Assembly: GCF_000972845.2 (NCBI RefSeq)
Contig: NC_040028.1
Span: 9,556,038-9,620,037, forward strand
DNA length: 64,000 bases
From: Larimichthys crocea
Taxonomy: Eukaryota; Chordata; Actinopteri; Sciaenidae
Direction of reading: 5' to 3'
A program made the translations under genes and the position numbers. Of this stretch, positions 59,801 to 64,000 are shown piece after piece (positions within the stretch are counted from its first letter, which is position 1; the number at the start of each line of letters is the position of its first letter). The notes beneath the pieces are model-generated. The model was not told the DNA's origin, made no database searches, and was given only the letters and a program-made list of their open reading frames with translations.

Positions 59801-60850
59801 CTTTTGCATTAGGAAGGAAAACAAGAAGAAAGTCCTGAGAGAGTTATAAAACTCACTCATAAAAAAATAAAAAAAATTAATGGAAGCAAAGTCACGACCA
59901 GGGCCTATTTTATAAGCAATAATAATCTTGGTCATAATAATGCTAATAACAATAATCACCATCTGTACGTGTCCGTGTTGTTGCTGCATCATCTGGGATG
60001 TAGTATCTCCAATTAGAACGCGTGAAGCTGAAGTCTTTCAGTGTCGGCCAGGAGCAACATTTTATACCGCCGTGATGATCTTGTCTTATTATTTTTGACA
60101 CATGGACACAATGGTTATCATATCATCTGATGTGCGTATCAGATGACATATTATTGCTTTTAAATAATTCCAGATGAAACACGTTCGGATGACAGTCGCT
60201 CTGAATTTAAGAGATCAAGGGCTACAGCCGACATTCATCTGTCACACAGAAAATAGTTTAAATATGAGATGTGATGAGTCTCTTCATTTCAGTGGGTGTG
60301 TGATGGCGTGGCCAGAGTGTTACAAACTAGCTACACAACTGTATTTAAATGCACATACTTAAACACAAACATAAAACATCAAATGCCTTTCAGTGACTCA
60401 TTTCTCAGGGGTTTAATAAAAGGCATTGTGGGAAAGGCAGTTTGGGGGAACATGCGACCGCATTCCCAGAATCCATTAAACATATTGATTTATCCCAGAG
60501 TATCGCTGAGAATCGATATGTCCTTTACCCATAATTCACAACCGCTCTCTGTAGTTGGGAACATACTTAGAGCATCCTCCCTGAACTTTTATTGATTATT
60601 GAGAAAGAACTCCACTGATACCCGCACTGATTAAATTCTTTCAGAGTTTGTGCATGTTCTAACTGTCTCTGTGTGCGGCAGGTATCGTGTGGTGGTGCCC
60701 TACCCACCACAGAGCGAGGCGGAGATCGAGCTGCGGGAAGGGGACGTGGTGTTTGTCCATAAGAAGAGGGAGGATGGCTGGTACAAAGGCACCCTGCAGA
60801 GGACAGGACAGACCGGCTTGTTTCCCAGCAGCTTCGTTGAGAGCTTCTGA
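28347..60850 (+). CDS. sh3rf3: SH3RF3 (POSH2), exons 2-10 joined, 5'-partial (RING exon not in window)
   Basis: The join is 28347-28622, 31527-31622, 38012-38320, 39723-39838, 42556-42726, 45924-46201, 51310-51635, 59056-59429 and 60682-60850: 2115 nt, 704 codons plus TGA. All junctions are GT/AG and every phase matches its neighbour. SH3 domains lie near partial-protein residues 8-61, 70-125, 267-322 and 650-704. SH3RF proteins have an N-terminal RING (E3 ligase) and four SH3 domains, bind active Rac1 and scaffold MLK/MKK/JNK signalling in the cytoplasm. I choose SH3RF3 over SH3RF1 because of the remembered paralogue-specific strings [36 protein letters not shown] and the terminal FVESF (SH3RF1 ends in ENI as I recall). 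The RING would be in exon 1, upstream of the window. Mammalian SH3RF3 is about 880 residues, so roughly 180 are missing here. Confidence 0.93.
28623..31526 (+). other. sh3rf3 intron 2
   Basis: Donor GTAACA, acceptor TTCAG. AT-rich, with a CA-rich start, a long unremarkable body, and a TG repeat at 31452-31490 close to the acceptor. No gene or recognisable transposon was seen. Confidence 0.9.
31452..31490 (+). repeat. TG microsatellite upstream of exon 3
   Basis: About 15 TG units followed by TTTGTGTGTATG; it ends 36 nt before exon 3. Confidence 0.95.
31527..31622 (+). CDS. sh3rf3: sh3rf3 exon 3: second half of SH3-2
   Basis: Codes for 32 residues, phase 0 at both ends, from [20 protein letters not shown] to FPILYVE. 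It supplies the n-Src loop, the conserved groove Trp (ENWAEG) and the terminal GIFPILYVE strand of SH3-2. The acceptor CTGTTCAG has a good pyrimidine tract (CATTTCCTCTCTG), and the donor is GAG/GTAAAC. A TG repeat ends 36 nt upstream of the exon and a CA-rich run starts 18 nt downstream. Because 96 is divisible by 3, skipping this exon would keep the frame but destroy SH3-2. Confidence 0.95.
32578..32702 (+). mobile_element. tRNA-derived SINE relic
   Basis: An A-box-like TTAGCTCACCTGG (32589-32601) and a B-box-like GGTTAGTTTCC (32636-32646) are spaced as in a tRNA gene but in a degraded tRNA body. The 3' part ends ATCTTCAGCTGTCACTATAC, the same tail as the copy at 36983. It lies inside intron 3 in sense orientation. 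Confidence 0.7.
33690..33842 (+). mobile_element. LINE-type 3' tail with TATC repeats
   Basis: AATTTCCCTCCAGGGATAAA, then TAAAGTATCTATCTATCTAT, is the standard end of a very common teleost LINE family. The upstream boundary is approximate. Sense orientation in intron 3. Confidence 0.7.
34935..35002 (+). repeat. CT to CA compound microsatellite
   Basis: A CTCT run changes directly into a CA run within intron 3. Confidence 0.93.
36983..37135 (+). mobile_element. tRNA-derived SINE relic, second copy
   Basis: A-box-like TAGCTCATCTGG (36991-37002), a body without a clear B box, then CTCTTCAGCTGTCACTACTT and an A-rich end. Sharing the tail word CTTCAGCTGTCACTA with the 32578 copy marks one family. 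Confidence 0.65.
38012..38320 (+). CDS. sh3rf3: sh3rf3 exon 4: linker between SH3-2 and SH3-3
   Basis: Codes for 103 residues, phase 0 at both ends. It starts [14 protein letters not shown] and ends [12 protein letters not shown]. It contains a Pro/Ser-rich stretch, then a basic segment ([20 protein letters not shown]) and [14 protein letters not shown], the best conserved part of the linker in SH3RF1 and SH3RF3. In POSH the Rac1-GTP-binding segment and an Akt-phosphorylated serine lie in this linker. The KKRHSF serine (partial residue 188) is the likely equivalent, by inference. The acceptor is TCTCCTCTCAG. The donor is CAG/GTACAC, followed at once by CA-rich sequence. The conserved piece that follows AAARI in mammals is absent (see findings). 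Confidence 0.93.
38770..38860 (-). mobile_element. LINE-type 3' tail, inverted
   Basis: GAATCAGAATCACTTTATTG, followed by CCAAGGAATTTGTCTTGGTG, is the reverse complement of a common fish LINE terminus (AATAAAGTGATTCTGATTC). Only the 3' terminus is recognisable. Confidence 0.65.
39175..39232 (+). repeat. Short dispersed repeat fragment, family R3
   Basis: GTACCTCGCCTCTCACCCAA, then GCTGGGATAGGCTCCAG, matches a well-known teleost interspersed motif. Only about 58 bp are recognisable. Confidence 0.55.
39723..39838 (+). CDS. sh3rf3: sh3rf3 exon 5: Pro/Ser linker before SH3-3
   Basis: Codes for 38 residues and two bases of a split codon, entering at phase 0. It reads [13 protein letters not shown] to [10 protein letters not shown]. 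The sequence VQLPLN immediately before SH3-3 is shared with SH3RF3 as I recall it. The donor is AACAT/GTGAGT; reading on would meet TGA at once, which supports the splice. The acceptor is CTGTGTGTCTTTAG. The middle of the exon ([19 protein letters not shown]) has no motif that I recognise. Confidence 0.88.
39839..42555 (+). other. sh3rf3 intron 5
   Basis: Donor GTGAGT, acceptor CCCCAG. AT-rich, with a pure CA repeat at 41004-41043. Open frames near 39811-40137 simply run out of exon 5. No transposon was recognised. Confidence 0.88.
41004..41043 (+). repeat. CA microsatellite
   Basis: About 19 uninterrupted CA units in intron 5. Confidence 0.95.
42556..42726 (+). CDS. sh3rf3: sh3rf3 exon 6: complete SH3-3
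   Basis: 171 nt, entering and leaving at phase 2, encoding one whole SH3 domain: split Ile, then [20 protein letters not shown] through [11 protein letters not shown] to a split Arg. The ALYAY motif, acidic RT loop (KADELEL), groove Trp (QDGWFKGTS) and terminal GVFPGNYV are all present. The acceptor is TTTTTCCCCAG and the donor CCAG/GTCAGT. Another in-frame GT (GTGAGC) sits four bases further on, but only the first donor joins to exon 7 in the right phase. One domain per symmetric exon makes a cassette that could be skipped without a frameshift. Confidence 0.95.
42781..42815 (+). pseudogene. Decayed partial copy of the 3' end of exon 6
   Basis: 35 bases match exon 6 positions 42692-42726 at 27 sites, ungapped, at an offset of 89 bp. 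The copy ends in the same CCAG, but the donor GT has become AT, and the offset is not a multiple of three, so it is not a functional extension of the SH3 exon. Confidence 0.65.
44036..44605. repeat. Long purine-rich tract followed by a pyrimidine-rich tract
   Basis: A poly(A) run and a CAGG tetramer open about 360 bp that are overwhelmingly A and G on the plus strand. Another GA-rich piece lies at 44450-44500, then a C/T-rich stretch at 44545-44605. Confidence 0.85.
44660..44718 (+). repeat. CA microsatellite
   Basis: About 25 CA units in intron 6. A second, shorter CA repeat lies at 45143-45168. Confidence 0.95.
45490..45832 (+). repeat. Dispersed teleost repeat, family R2
   Basis: Contains GCATGCTAACAAGATGATGG, GGTGGCACTAGAGGAAAAGT, and AGTTGTTGAGATATTTTGGC followed by CTGGACCAAAG, hallmark words of a high-copy fish repeat that I recognise by sequence only. 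Confidence 0.65.
45924..46201 (+). CDS. sh3rf3: sh3rf3 exon 7: Ser/Gly/Pro-rich disordered region
   Basis: Completes the split Arg (phase 2), codes for 92 residues and leaves at phase 1. It reads [20 protein letters not shown], then a Ser/Pro/Gly tract, then [20 protein letters not shown]. The last part matches the mammalian SCLRHSAQ-ASQARS segment, which anchors the exon. The acceptor is CTCTCCTCTGCAG and the donor CTGG/GTAAAC. Low-complexity Ser/Pro runs ([16 protein letters not shown]) suggest disorder and possible proline-directed phosphorylation, which would suit a JNK scaffold but is inference. Confidence 0.9.
46840..47130 (-). mobile_element. Tc1/mariner-like transposase relic, minus strand
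   Basis: The minus-strand frame at 46924-47127 reads [20 protein letters not shown] and [12 protein letters not shown], aligning with the C-terminus of Tc1-like transposases (DLTNAL followed by LVESLPRR in typical members). Beyond its stop, the sequence near 46853-46885 (GGCCAAATGTTTGTGGACAT) resembles the inner part of a Tc1-type terminal repeat. Only the 3' third remains. It differs from the relic at 24860, so these are separate insertions. Confidence 0.75.
47510..48005 (+). mobile_element. Solo LTR of an endogenous retrovirus-like element
   Basis: 496 bp, starting TGTTA and ending TAACA (a 5-bp inverted terminal match), flanked on both sides by the same 5 bases, CATGC (47505-47509 and 48006-48010). 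Inside, TATAAGA (47834-47840) is followed about 90 bp later by AATAAA (47928-47933), the spacing expected for an R region; another TATAAATA lies at 47653-47660. No internal coding sequence is present, so this fits loss of the provirus by LTR-LTR recombination. Orientation follows the TATA and poly(A) order. The retroviral class is not determined. Confidence 0.82.
48197..48466 (+). repeat. Dispersed teleost repeat, family R1, 5'-truncated copy
   Basis: Starts inside the R1 core (AAATTATATTAAGGCTTAAA near 48219) and runs through GCTTCAAAACAGCGCTTCAG to TTTATACTGTCATTGG. The left half seen at 25538 is missing. Confidence 0.65.
49590..49660 (+). repeat. Interrupted CA microsatellite
   Basis: Two CA runs separated by CATGTGCTCTCCCACGTA. 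A short CA run at 49401-49418 and a TG run at 49948-49972 are close by. Confidence 0.9.
50616..50665 (+). mobile_element. 5' end of a second MITE copy of the same family
   Basis: TTAAAGGACCAGTGTGTAGG, then ATTTAGTGGCATCTA, matches the left end of the 52182 element. The right terminus is not visible and a CT repeat follows, so the copy appears truncated or interrupted. Confidence 0.65.
50783..50825 (+). repeat. CT microsatellite
   Basis: About 21 uninterrupted CT units in intron 7. Confidence 0.95.
51310..51635 (+). CDS. sh3rf3: sh3rf3 exon 8: Pro/Ser-rich disordered region
   Basis: Enters at phase 1, leaves at phase 0. The split Val is followed by [20 protein letters not shown], a long Ser/Pro-rich stretch, and [20 protein letters not shown] to APKAEK. 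The strings RPT, VSPLR-like ALSPLR, and TPPNVSA-LNGE agree with remembered SH3RF3. The donor is GAGAAG/GTGAGT. The acceptor is a modest TGTGTCTGTTTTAG after a TG-rich run. A second AG lies five bases inside (CACAG) but would break the frame. Many SP and TP pairs and PxxP motifs are present, so SH3-binding or kinase-docking roles are possible but unproven. Confidence 0.9.
52182..52479. mobile_element. MITE with terminal inverted repeats and TTAA ends
   Basis: The left end TTAAAGGTCCAGTGTGTAG and the right end (reverse complement TTAAAGGTCCAGTGAGTAA) match in 17 of 19 bases. The element is 298 bp, non-coding, and belongs to a family that I recognise as abundant in teleosts (body word ATCTAGTGG-like CCTCTAGTGGTGAAGTTGC). 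TTAA at both outer ends would suit a piggyBac-type target duplication, but the superfamily is inference. Confidence 0.82.
54587..54602 (-). promoter_or_regulatory. CTCF-like motif (candidate)
   Basis: TGCTGCCATCTGGTGG fits the reverse complement of the CTCF core at every constrained position that I can recall. It lies in intron 8, away from the recognised repeats. Occupancy is unknown. Confidence 0.4.
57249..57309 (+). repeat. T-rich tracts
   Basis: Two runs of T (about 18 and 27) separated by AAAAAATTAAAATA. Possibly the inverted A-tail of a retroposed sequence, but no source was recognised. Confidence 0.85.
58014..58416. repeat. Inverted pair of repeat ends (foldback)
   Basis: 58014-58040 and 58390-58416 are reverse complements at 24 of 27 positions. 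The flanks (CTTTATGCTAAGCTGAGCTG at 58350; CAGCTTGCCCAGCTTTGTCC at 58078) belong to a fish repeat that I recognise. The span is about 400 bp. Confidence 0.6.
58510..58722 (-). mobile_element. LINE-like ORF2 C-terminal relic
   Basis: A minus-strand open frame of 68 codons reads [35 protein letters not shown] and [12 protein letters not shown]. This follows the conserved C-terminus of fish LINE reverse transcriptases (AFSxxGPxLWNxLP...FKxxLKTxLF). It is short but uninterrupted. The alternative is a non-autonomous element that captured this tail. Confidence 0.62.
59056..59429 (+). CDS. sh3rf3: sh3rf3 exon 9: basic motif, His tract, [10 protein letters not shown] region
   Basis: Enters at phase 0, leaves at phase 2; 124 residues plus a split Arg. 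It starts [20 protein letters not shown], a basic/hydrophobic motif shared by SH3RF1 and SH3RF3, then [12 protein letters not shown], a histidine-rich run (59194-59220, HHPHHHHHH), a near-duplicate pair SGSCPMAS / AGSCPIES, then [11 protein letters not shown] and [10 protein letters not shown]. The acceptor is TGTCCATCCTCAG and the donor GAGAG/GTGGGC. The exon is clearly more GC-rich than its introns. The His run looks like a lineage-specific CAY-repeat expansion. Confidence 0.94.
59430..60681 (+). other. sh3rf3 intron 9
   Basis: Donor GTGGGC, acceptor GGCAG with a weak pyrimidine tract. AT-rich; no repeat or gene recognised. Confidence 0.88.
60682..60850 (+). CDS. sh3rf3: sh3rf3 exon 10: SH3-4 and stop codon
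   Basis: Completes the split Arg, then 55 residues and TGA at 60848-60850. It encodes one SH3 domain, from [20 protein letters not shown] to [11 protein letters not shown], ending at the domain's last strand. The RT loop is acidic ([11 protein letters not shown]), the groove Trp is in EDGWYKGTL, and the terminal motif is GLFPSSFV. The acceptor is CTGTGTGCGGCAG, a weak pyrimidine tract. The C-terminal ESF ending is the SH3RF3 form as I remember it. Confidence 0.95.
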
Positions 60851-62670
60851 ACTGGAAAAAGTGGACAAAAGAACACTCACTGTTCCTGTTTCTGAGTCAC
60901 AAAACACACACACACACACAAGCTCCACAGCTACATAGATACACAAAAGATGGGCCGACATCGGTTTCCCATAATTACACTTTTGGTTTTCTCGATGGAC
61001 AAAAAAGAAAGTCGGTTTAAGTTTTTAACCAGAATGAAAAGTTTGGATTTAAAGGAAAGTTTTTAGTTTGACATTATGGTTAAAATGTGTTTTTTTCTAC
61101 AAAAATAATTGGTCAACCAACACTGGAAAGTATGAAAATAATTGATTTAAAAGCTACTGAATATTGGCACAAAACATCATAAATAGTAGCCATCCTCAGA
61201 AACCCATATCGGTCCAACTAATTCACACACAAACACACACATACACACACACACACACACACAGGAAAGCTAGCCTTGGCTTCGACCAGCCACACAGGAA
61301 GCAGGGCGGCTTTTCAGGTCATTCGCCTGGGGATGACGTTAAGAGTCAGATGGGGCTTCACCAGATTTATTGTCCAGACCCTGTGATGTTGACTACTGAA
61401 ACCACACAGACTCAAAGAGCACAGAAAGACAAAACCCTGCCTCCCAATTCTCCTCCTTGGCATCATCCACCAGCAAACATTAGCACAAAAAGCATTAGCT
61501 CTGCTTTCCGCTGAGACCTCAGAATTTGAATTCGGGTGCTTTCTTTGTTTGAAAAGTGAAGATTTATCACCGGGTGATGAGGGAAGTGTGTTAGCCTACG
61601 CTCCAGGATCATTGTAAGCATATCTTCATGTCTAGTTTGTGACAATGAGTTCATGTGTTTCTTCTTCTTCAACACAATATATGTTAGTAAAAAATGCATG
61701 TAGCATTATTCTGTTTTTTTTTTTATAAATATAAATATATATATGTTAAAATAGATGTTTGTTTTCCCAAACTAGTCATACTGTGATGAGCCATCGCAGG
61801 ATTTTTTTTTTATTTAAAAACAAAGAGCAAAAAGTAAAATATGACTTAATTAATTTTCATACATTTATAACGACCATTTTTTAGATTTGAATTTGTTCTT
61901 TACGGATCTCCCGCAGCGGGGTTGAACTGCTTGAACTGGCTTGCTGAATGTAGGAAGAAACTCTTTAAAGAATTGATAAAGTTGGTTTTTTTTTATCTTT
62001 TGTGCAAAATCGTAGAGACAAAGAATGCACTTGATAATATTTGATACAACCTGCCAACAAATCCACACACGCTCTTTTACACACTCGACAAAAGGGATTT
62101 CATTGCTACTGGTCACATTCTTCTTGAGGCACAAAACCTCCTTGGTCGGTCAGTTTGAAATGTAAATATTGTTCAACAAACCAACCACAAATTTGATTCG
62201 AGGAAATGTCCTGTTGAAAATACAGGACATTCTGTCGCTAAGATAGCTGACAGTAATTCCTCTTCCTCAGCCTTTTCTTGAGATGCTGTAGGGAGGTTTT
62301 TTTTTCTGACTGCAGCAATATTCTCAAACCAAATGTTTGCAGATTTTCGATGCTCATGGAAGAATGTACGATCGAGGGGAAAAACACACAAAAAGAAGGC
62401 AGGGACACAAGGTTTTTTTTGTCATCACACAACTGCCAAACTTTGACAACTTTTCCTCTTATATCGTCAACCTTTAACGAGTATTTTTGTACGGCTTTCA
62501 GTGAGCGTGTCTGTGTCAGTCTGCTTTGTTAATCTCTACGTCCTGAGTGTGGATCCAGGCTTGTCTAGTTTACATCCAGCCACAACCATCTACCTTTTTT
62601 TCCCTGTTTCTGGAGATAGAAGCACAGTGAAACTCAGAGCTTGACTTGTTAACTGTGTGTGTGTGTGTGT

Positions 62671-62700
62671 GAGTGAGTGAGTGAGTGAGTGAGTGAGTGT
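62671..62700 (+). repeat. GAGT tetramer microsatellite
   Basis: Seven units of GAGT after a TG run, in sequence downstream of the stop codon. Confidence 0.93.
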
Positions 62701-62954
62701 GTATGGGAGAGGTCAGCAGGATTTTAATACTGGCCATGTATCAGTGAAGGTTAAAGGGCATGAATGGTTTTCCTCACTTGTTTGAGCCAGAATGAAGCAC
62801 AAACAACTATTGACCATGTGCACAAATCGTGGCTGAGCCCACAAATGTCTGACTGGGTCATAACCAGATGAGGAGTCTGTTATTGGCTAAGCACACTTGA
62901 GTCTCCTTGGTGAACTGCATTCATGCCACATAGGAAAGACAACAAATACAAAAT

Positions 62955-62960
<6 letters not shown>

Positions 62961-62993
<33 letters not shown>
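62961..62993 (+). repeat. TA microsatellite
   Basis: About 16 TA units; self-complementary. Confidence 0.94.
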
Positions 62994-62997
<4 letters not shown>

Positions 62998-63412
62998 CTT
63001 CTACATATGTAAAGCGACACAGCTTGGGCTTTTTTTTTTCTTTTTCTTTTTTTGCACTACAACAATGAAAAGCTTCCCAGAGACAGCAAAAACTGGAAAC
63101 TTCTGTCGTGTTGTATTCCCGTATGATGTGAGCACAAGACACAAAAGATACAGTTTCCCGCCACACGTTTTCTCTCATATCCCCTTTTCAACCCCAGATT
63201 AACGGTCTGATAACGCTATTACATAATAGACCTTTTCTTTTTTTGGAATGGAAATGGAAAAAATAGACGAGCAGGGTTATGGTTAAACAAGCAACTGTTG
63301 TCAGTTTTTATATTATCATGCTCATCTGAAACTTGAAGTGGAGGTGACCTGTCACTGAGGAGAGAAAATCAAGAGAAAATTCCAGCTATTAGATTGTGTA
63401 AACATGTTAGGG

Positions 63413-63416
<4 letters not shown>

Positions 63417-63451
<35 letters not shown>
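63417..63451 (+). repeat. CA microsatellite
   Basis: About 17 CA units downstream of the gene. Confidence 0.95.
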
Positions 63452-63453
<2 letters not shown>

Positions 63454-64000
63454 TAGTCATTACAGAGAGCAGCATGCTCTGCAATCATCTTCTGGCTCTT
63501 GGCAGTGCAGTATGGGTAATCCTGTGCATCTGGAGCAACAGATGAAACCAAAAACACCAGATTAAGATTTTCTTTTTTTTTCCTCCAGTAGGTCACAGCT
63601 CGACTGGAGCTTGTAAGTCTCACATAGTCAAACACACACATAAAAGACTAACGCCTAGACTACTTACTCAGTCCCAAGTTTATTAGGCTATAAGTGTAAA
63701 AGTTAATTTGCCATTTAAAGTGTCAAAACTAAATGTCCCATTTTGGCAGAAGATATTAGTTATTGGAAGCTTCAATCCAAAAAAATATCTGGCCTTCAAA
63801 AGCTGTCAGTCAAACCCTAGTGCCTACCAATGCCAACACACACACTCACACACACTTAGAACAGGCAGACGAATCTGTCTTTTCTCTCTTCCTAACTTTC
63901 TTATCGATGAGCCCGCTGGCTGTTTTTTCTTACAGCTGTGTTCTGTTTGACCCAGTGACAAAAAAAAAGAAGAAAAAACCCCAGCAGATCCCAGAACGGC

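Larger units (their letters stand above)
60851..64000 (+). other. sh3rf3 3' UTR and downstream sequence, end not resolved
   Basis: Follows the TGA. No AATAAA or ATTAAA is visible on the plus strand to the end of the window. Weak variants (TATAAA at 61724-61729 and 61730-61735) lie in an AT-rich stretch. Microsatellites: CA at 61239-61263, a GAGT tetramer at 62671-62700, TA at 62961-62993 and CA at 63417-63451. Whether the transcript ends near 61740 or beyond the window cannot be told from the sequence. Confidence 0.6.

Noticed and set aside
61865..62391. Two consecutive minus-strand frames (89 and 72 codons) downstream of the gene
   Set aside because: No family recognised, no splice or start context, and AT-rich composition like the surroundings. 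A decayed transposon ORF is possible but cannot be supported.
1..64000. CRISPR arrays, operons, phage or other prokaryotic systems
   Set aside because: The sequence is intron-rich vertebrate DNA. The short tandem repeats are microsatellites without spacers.

Overview
The window is vertebrate nuclear DNA, almost certainly from a teleost fish. Its introns are long and AT-rich, with dense TG/CA microsatellites, Tc1-like relics, tRNA-derived SINEs, LINE tails and a TTAA-flanked MITE of the kind common in bony fish. There is no operon structure, and nearly every open frame is intronic noise or microsatellite.

One protein-coding gene is supported. Nine plus-strand exons (28347-60850) join in frame into 704 codons and a stop. 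They encode four SH3 domains, and the linkers and C-terminus match SH3RF3 (POSH2), the paralogue of the RING E3 ligase and JNK scaffold SH3RF1/POSH. The RING domain that starts this family is absent, so exon 1 lies upstream and positions 1-28346 are mostly or wholly intron 1. Counting the missing exon, the gene would have ten exons, which is the number I recall for mammalian SH3RF3.

Layout: 1-28346 is intron 1 (no exon seen; repeats, a perfect 46-bp hairpin, a TREpal-like element). Exon 2 (28347-28622) holds SH3-1 and the start of SH3-2; exon 3 (31527-31622) completes SH3-2; exon 4 (38012-38320) is the linker with the KKRHSF motif; exon 5 (39723-39838) is linker; exon 6 (42556-42726) is SH3-3; exons 7, 8 and 9 (45924-46201, 51310-51635, 59056-59429) are Ser/Pro-rich disordered sequence; exon 10 (60682-60850) is SH3-4 and the stop codon. 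The 3' UTR begins at 60851. No AATAAA or ATTAAA is visible downstream to 64000, so the transcript end is unresolved.

The most interesting observations are: a TG-repeat/short-T acceptor at exon 2 resembling the CFTR exon 9 arrangement; complementary TG and CA repeats bracketing exon 3; a decayed partial copy of the end of exon 6 in intron 6; a 496-bp solo LTR with a perfect target-site duplication in intron 7; frame-preserving exons that would let SH3 domains be dropped one at a time; and several foldback repeats. I see no undescribed multi-gene system.
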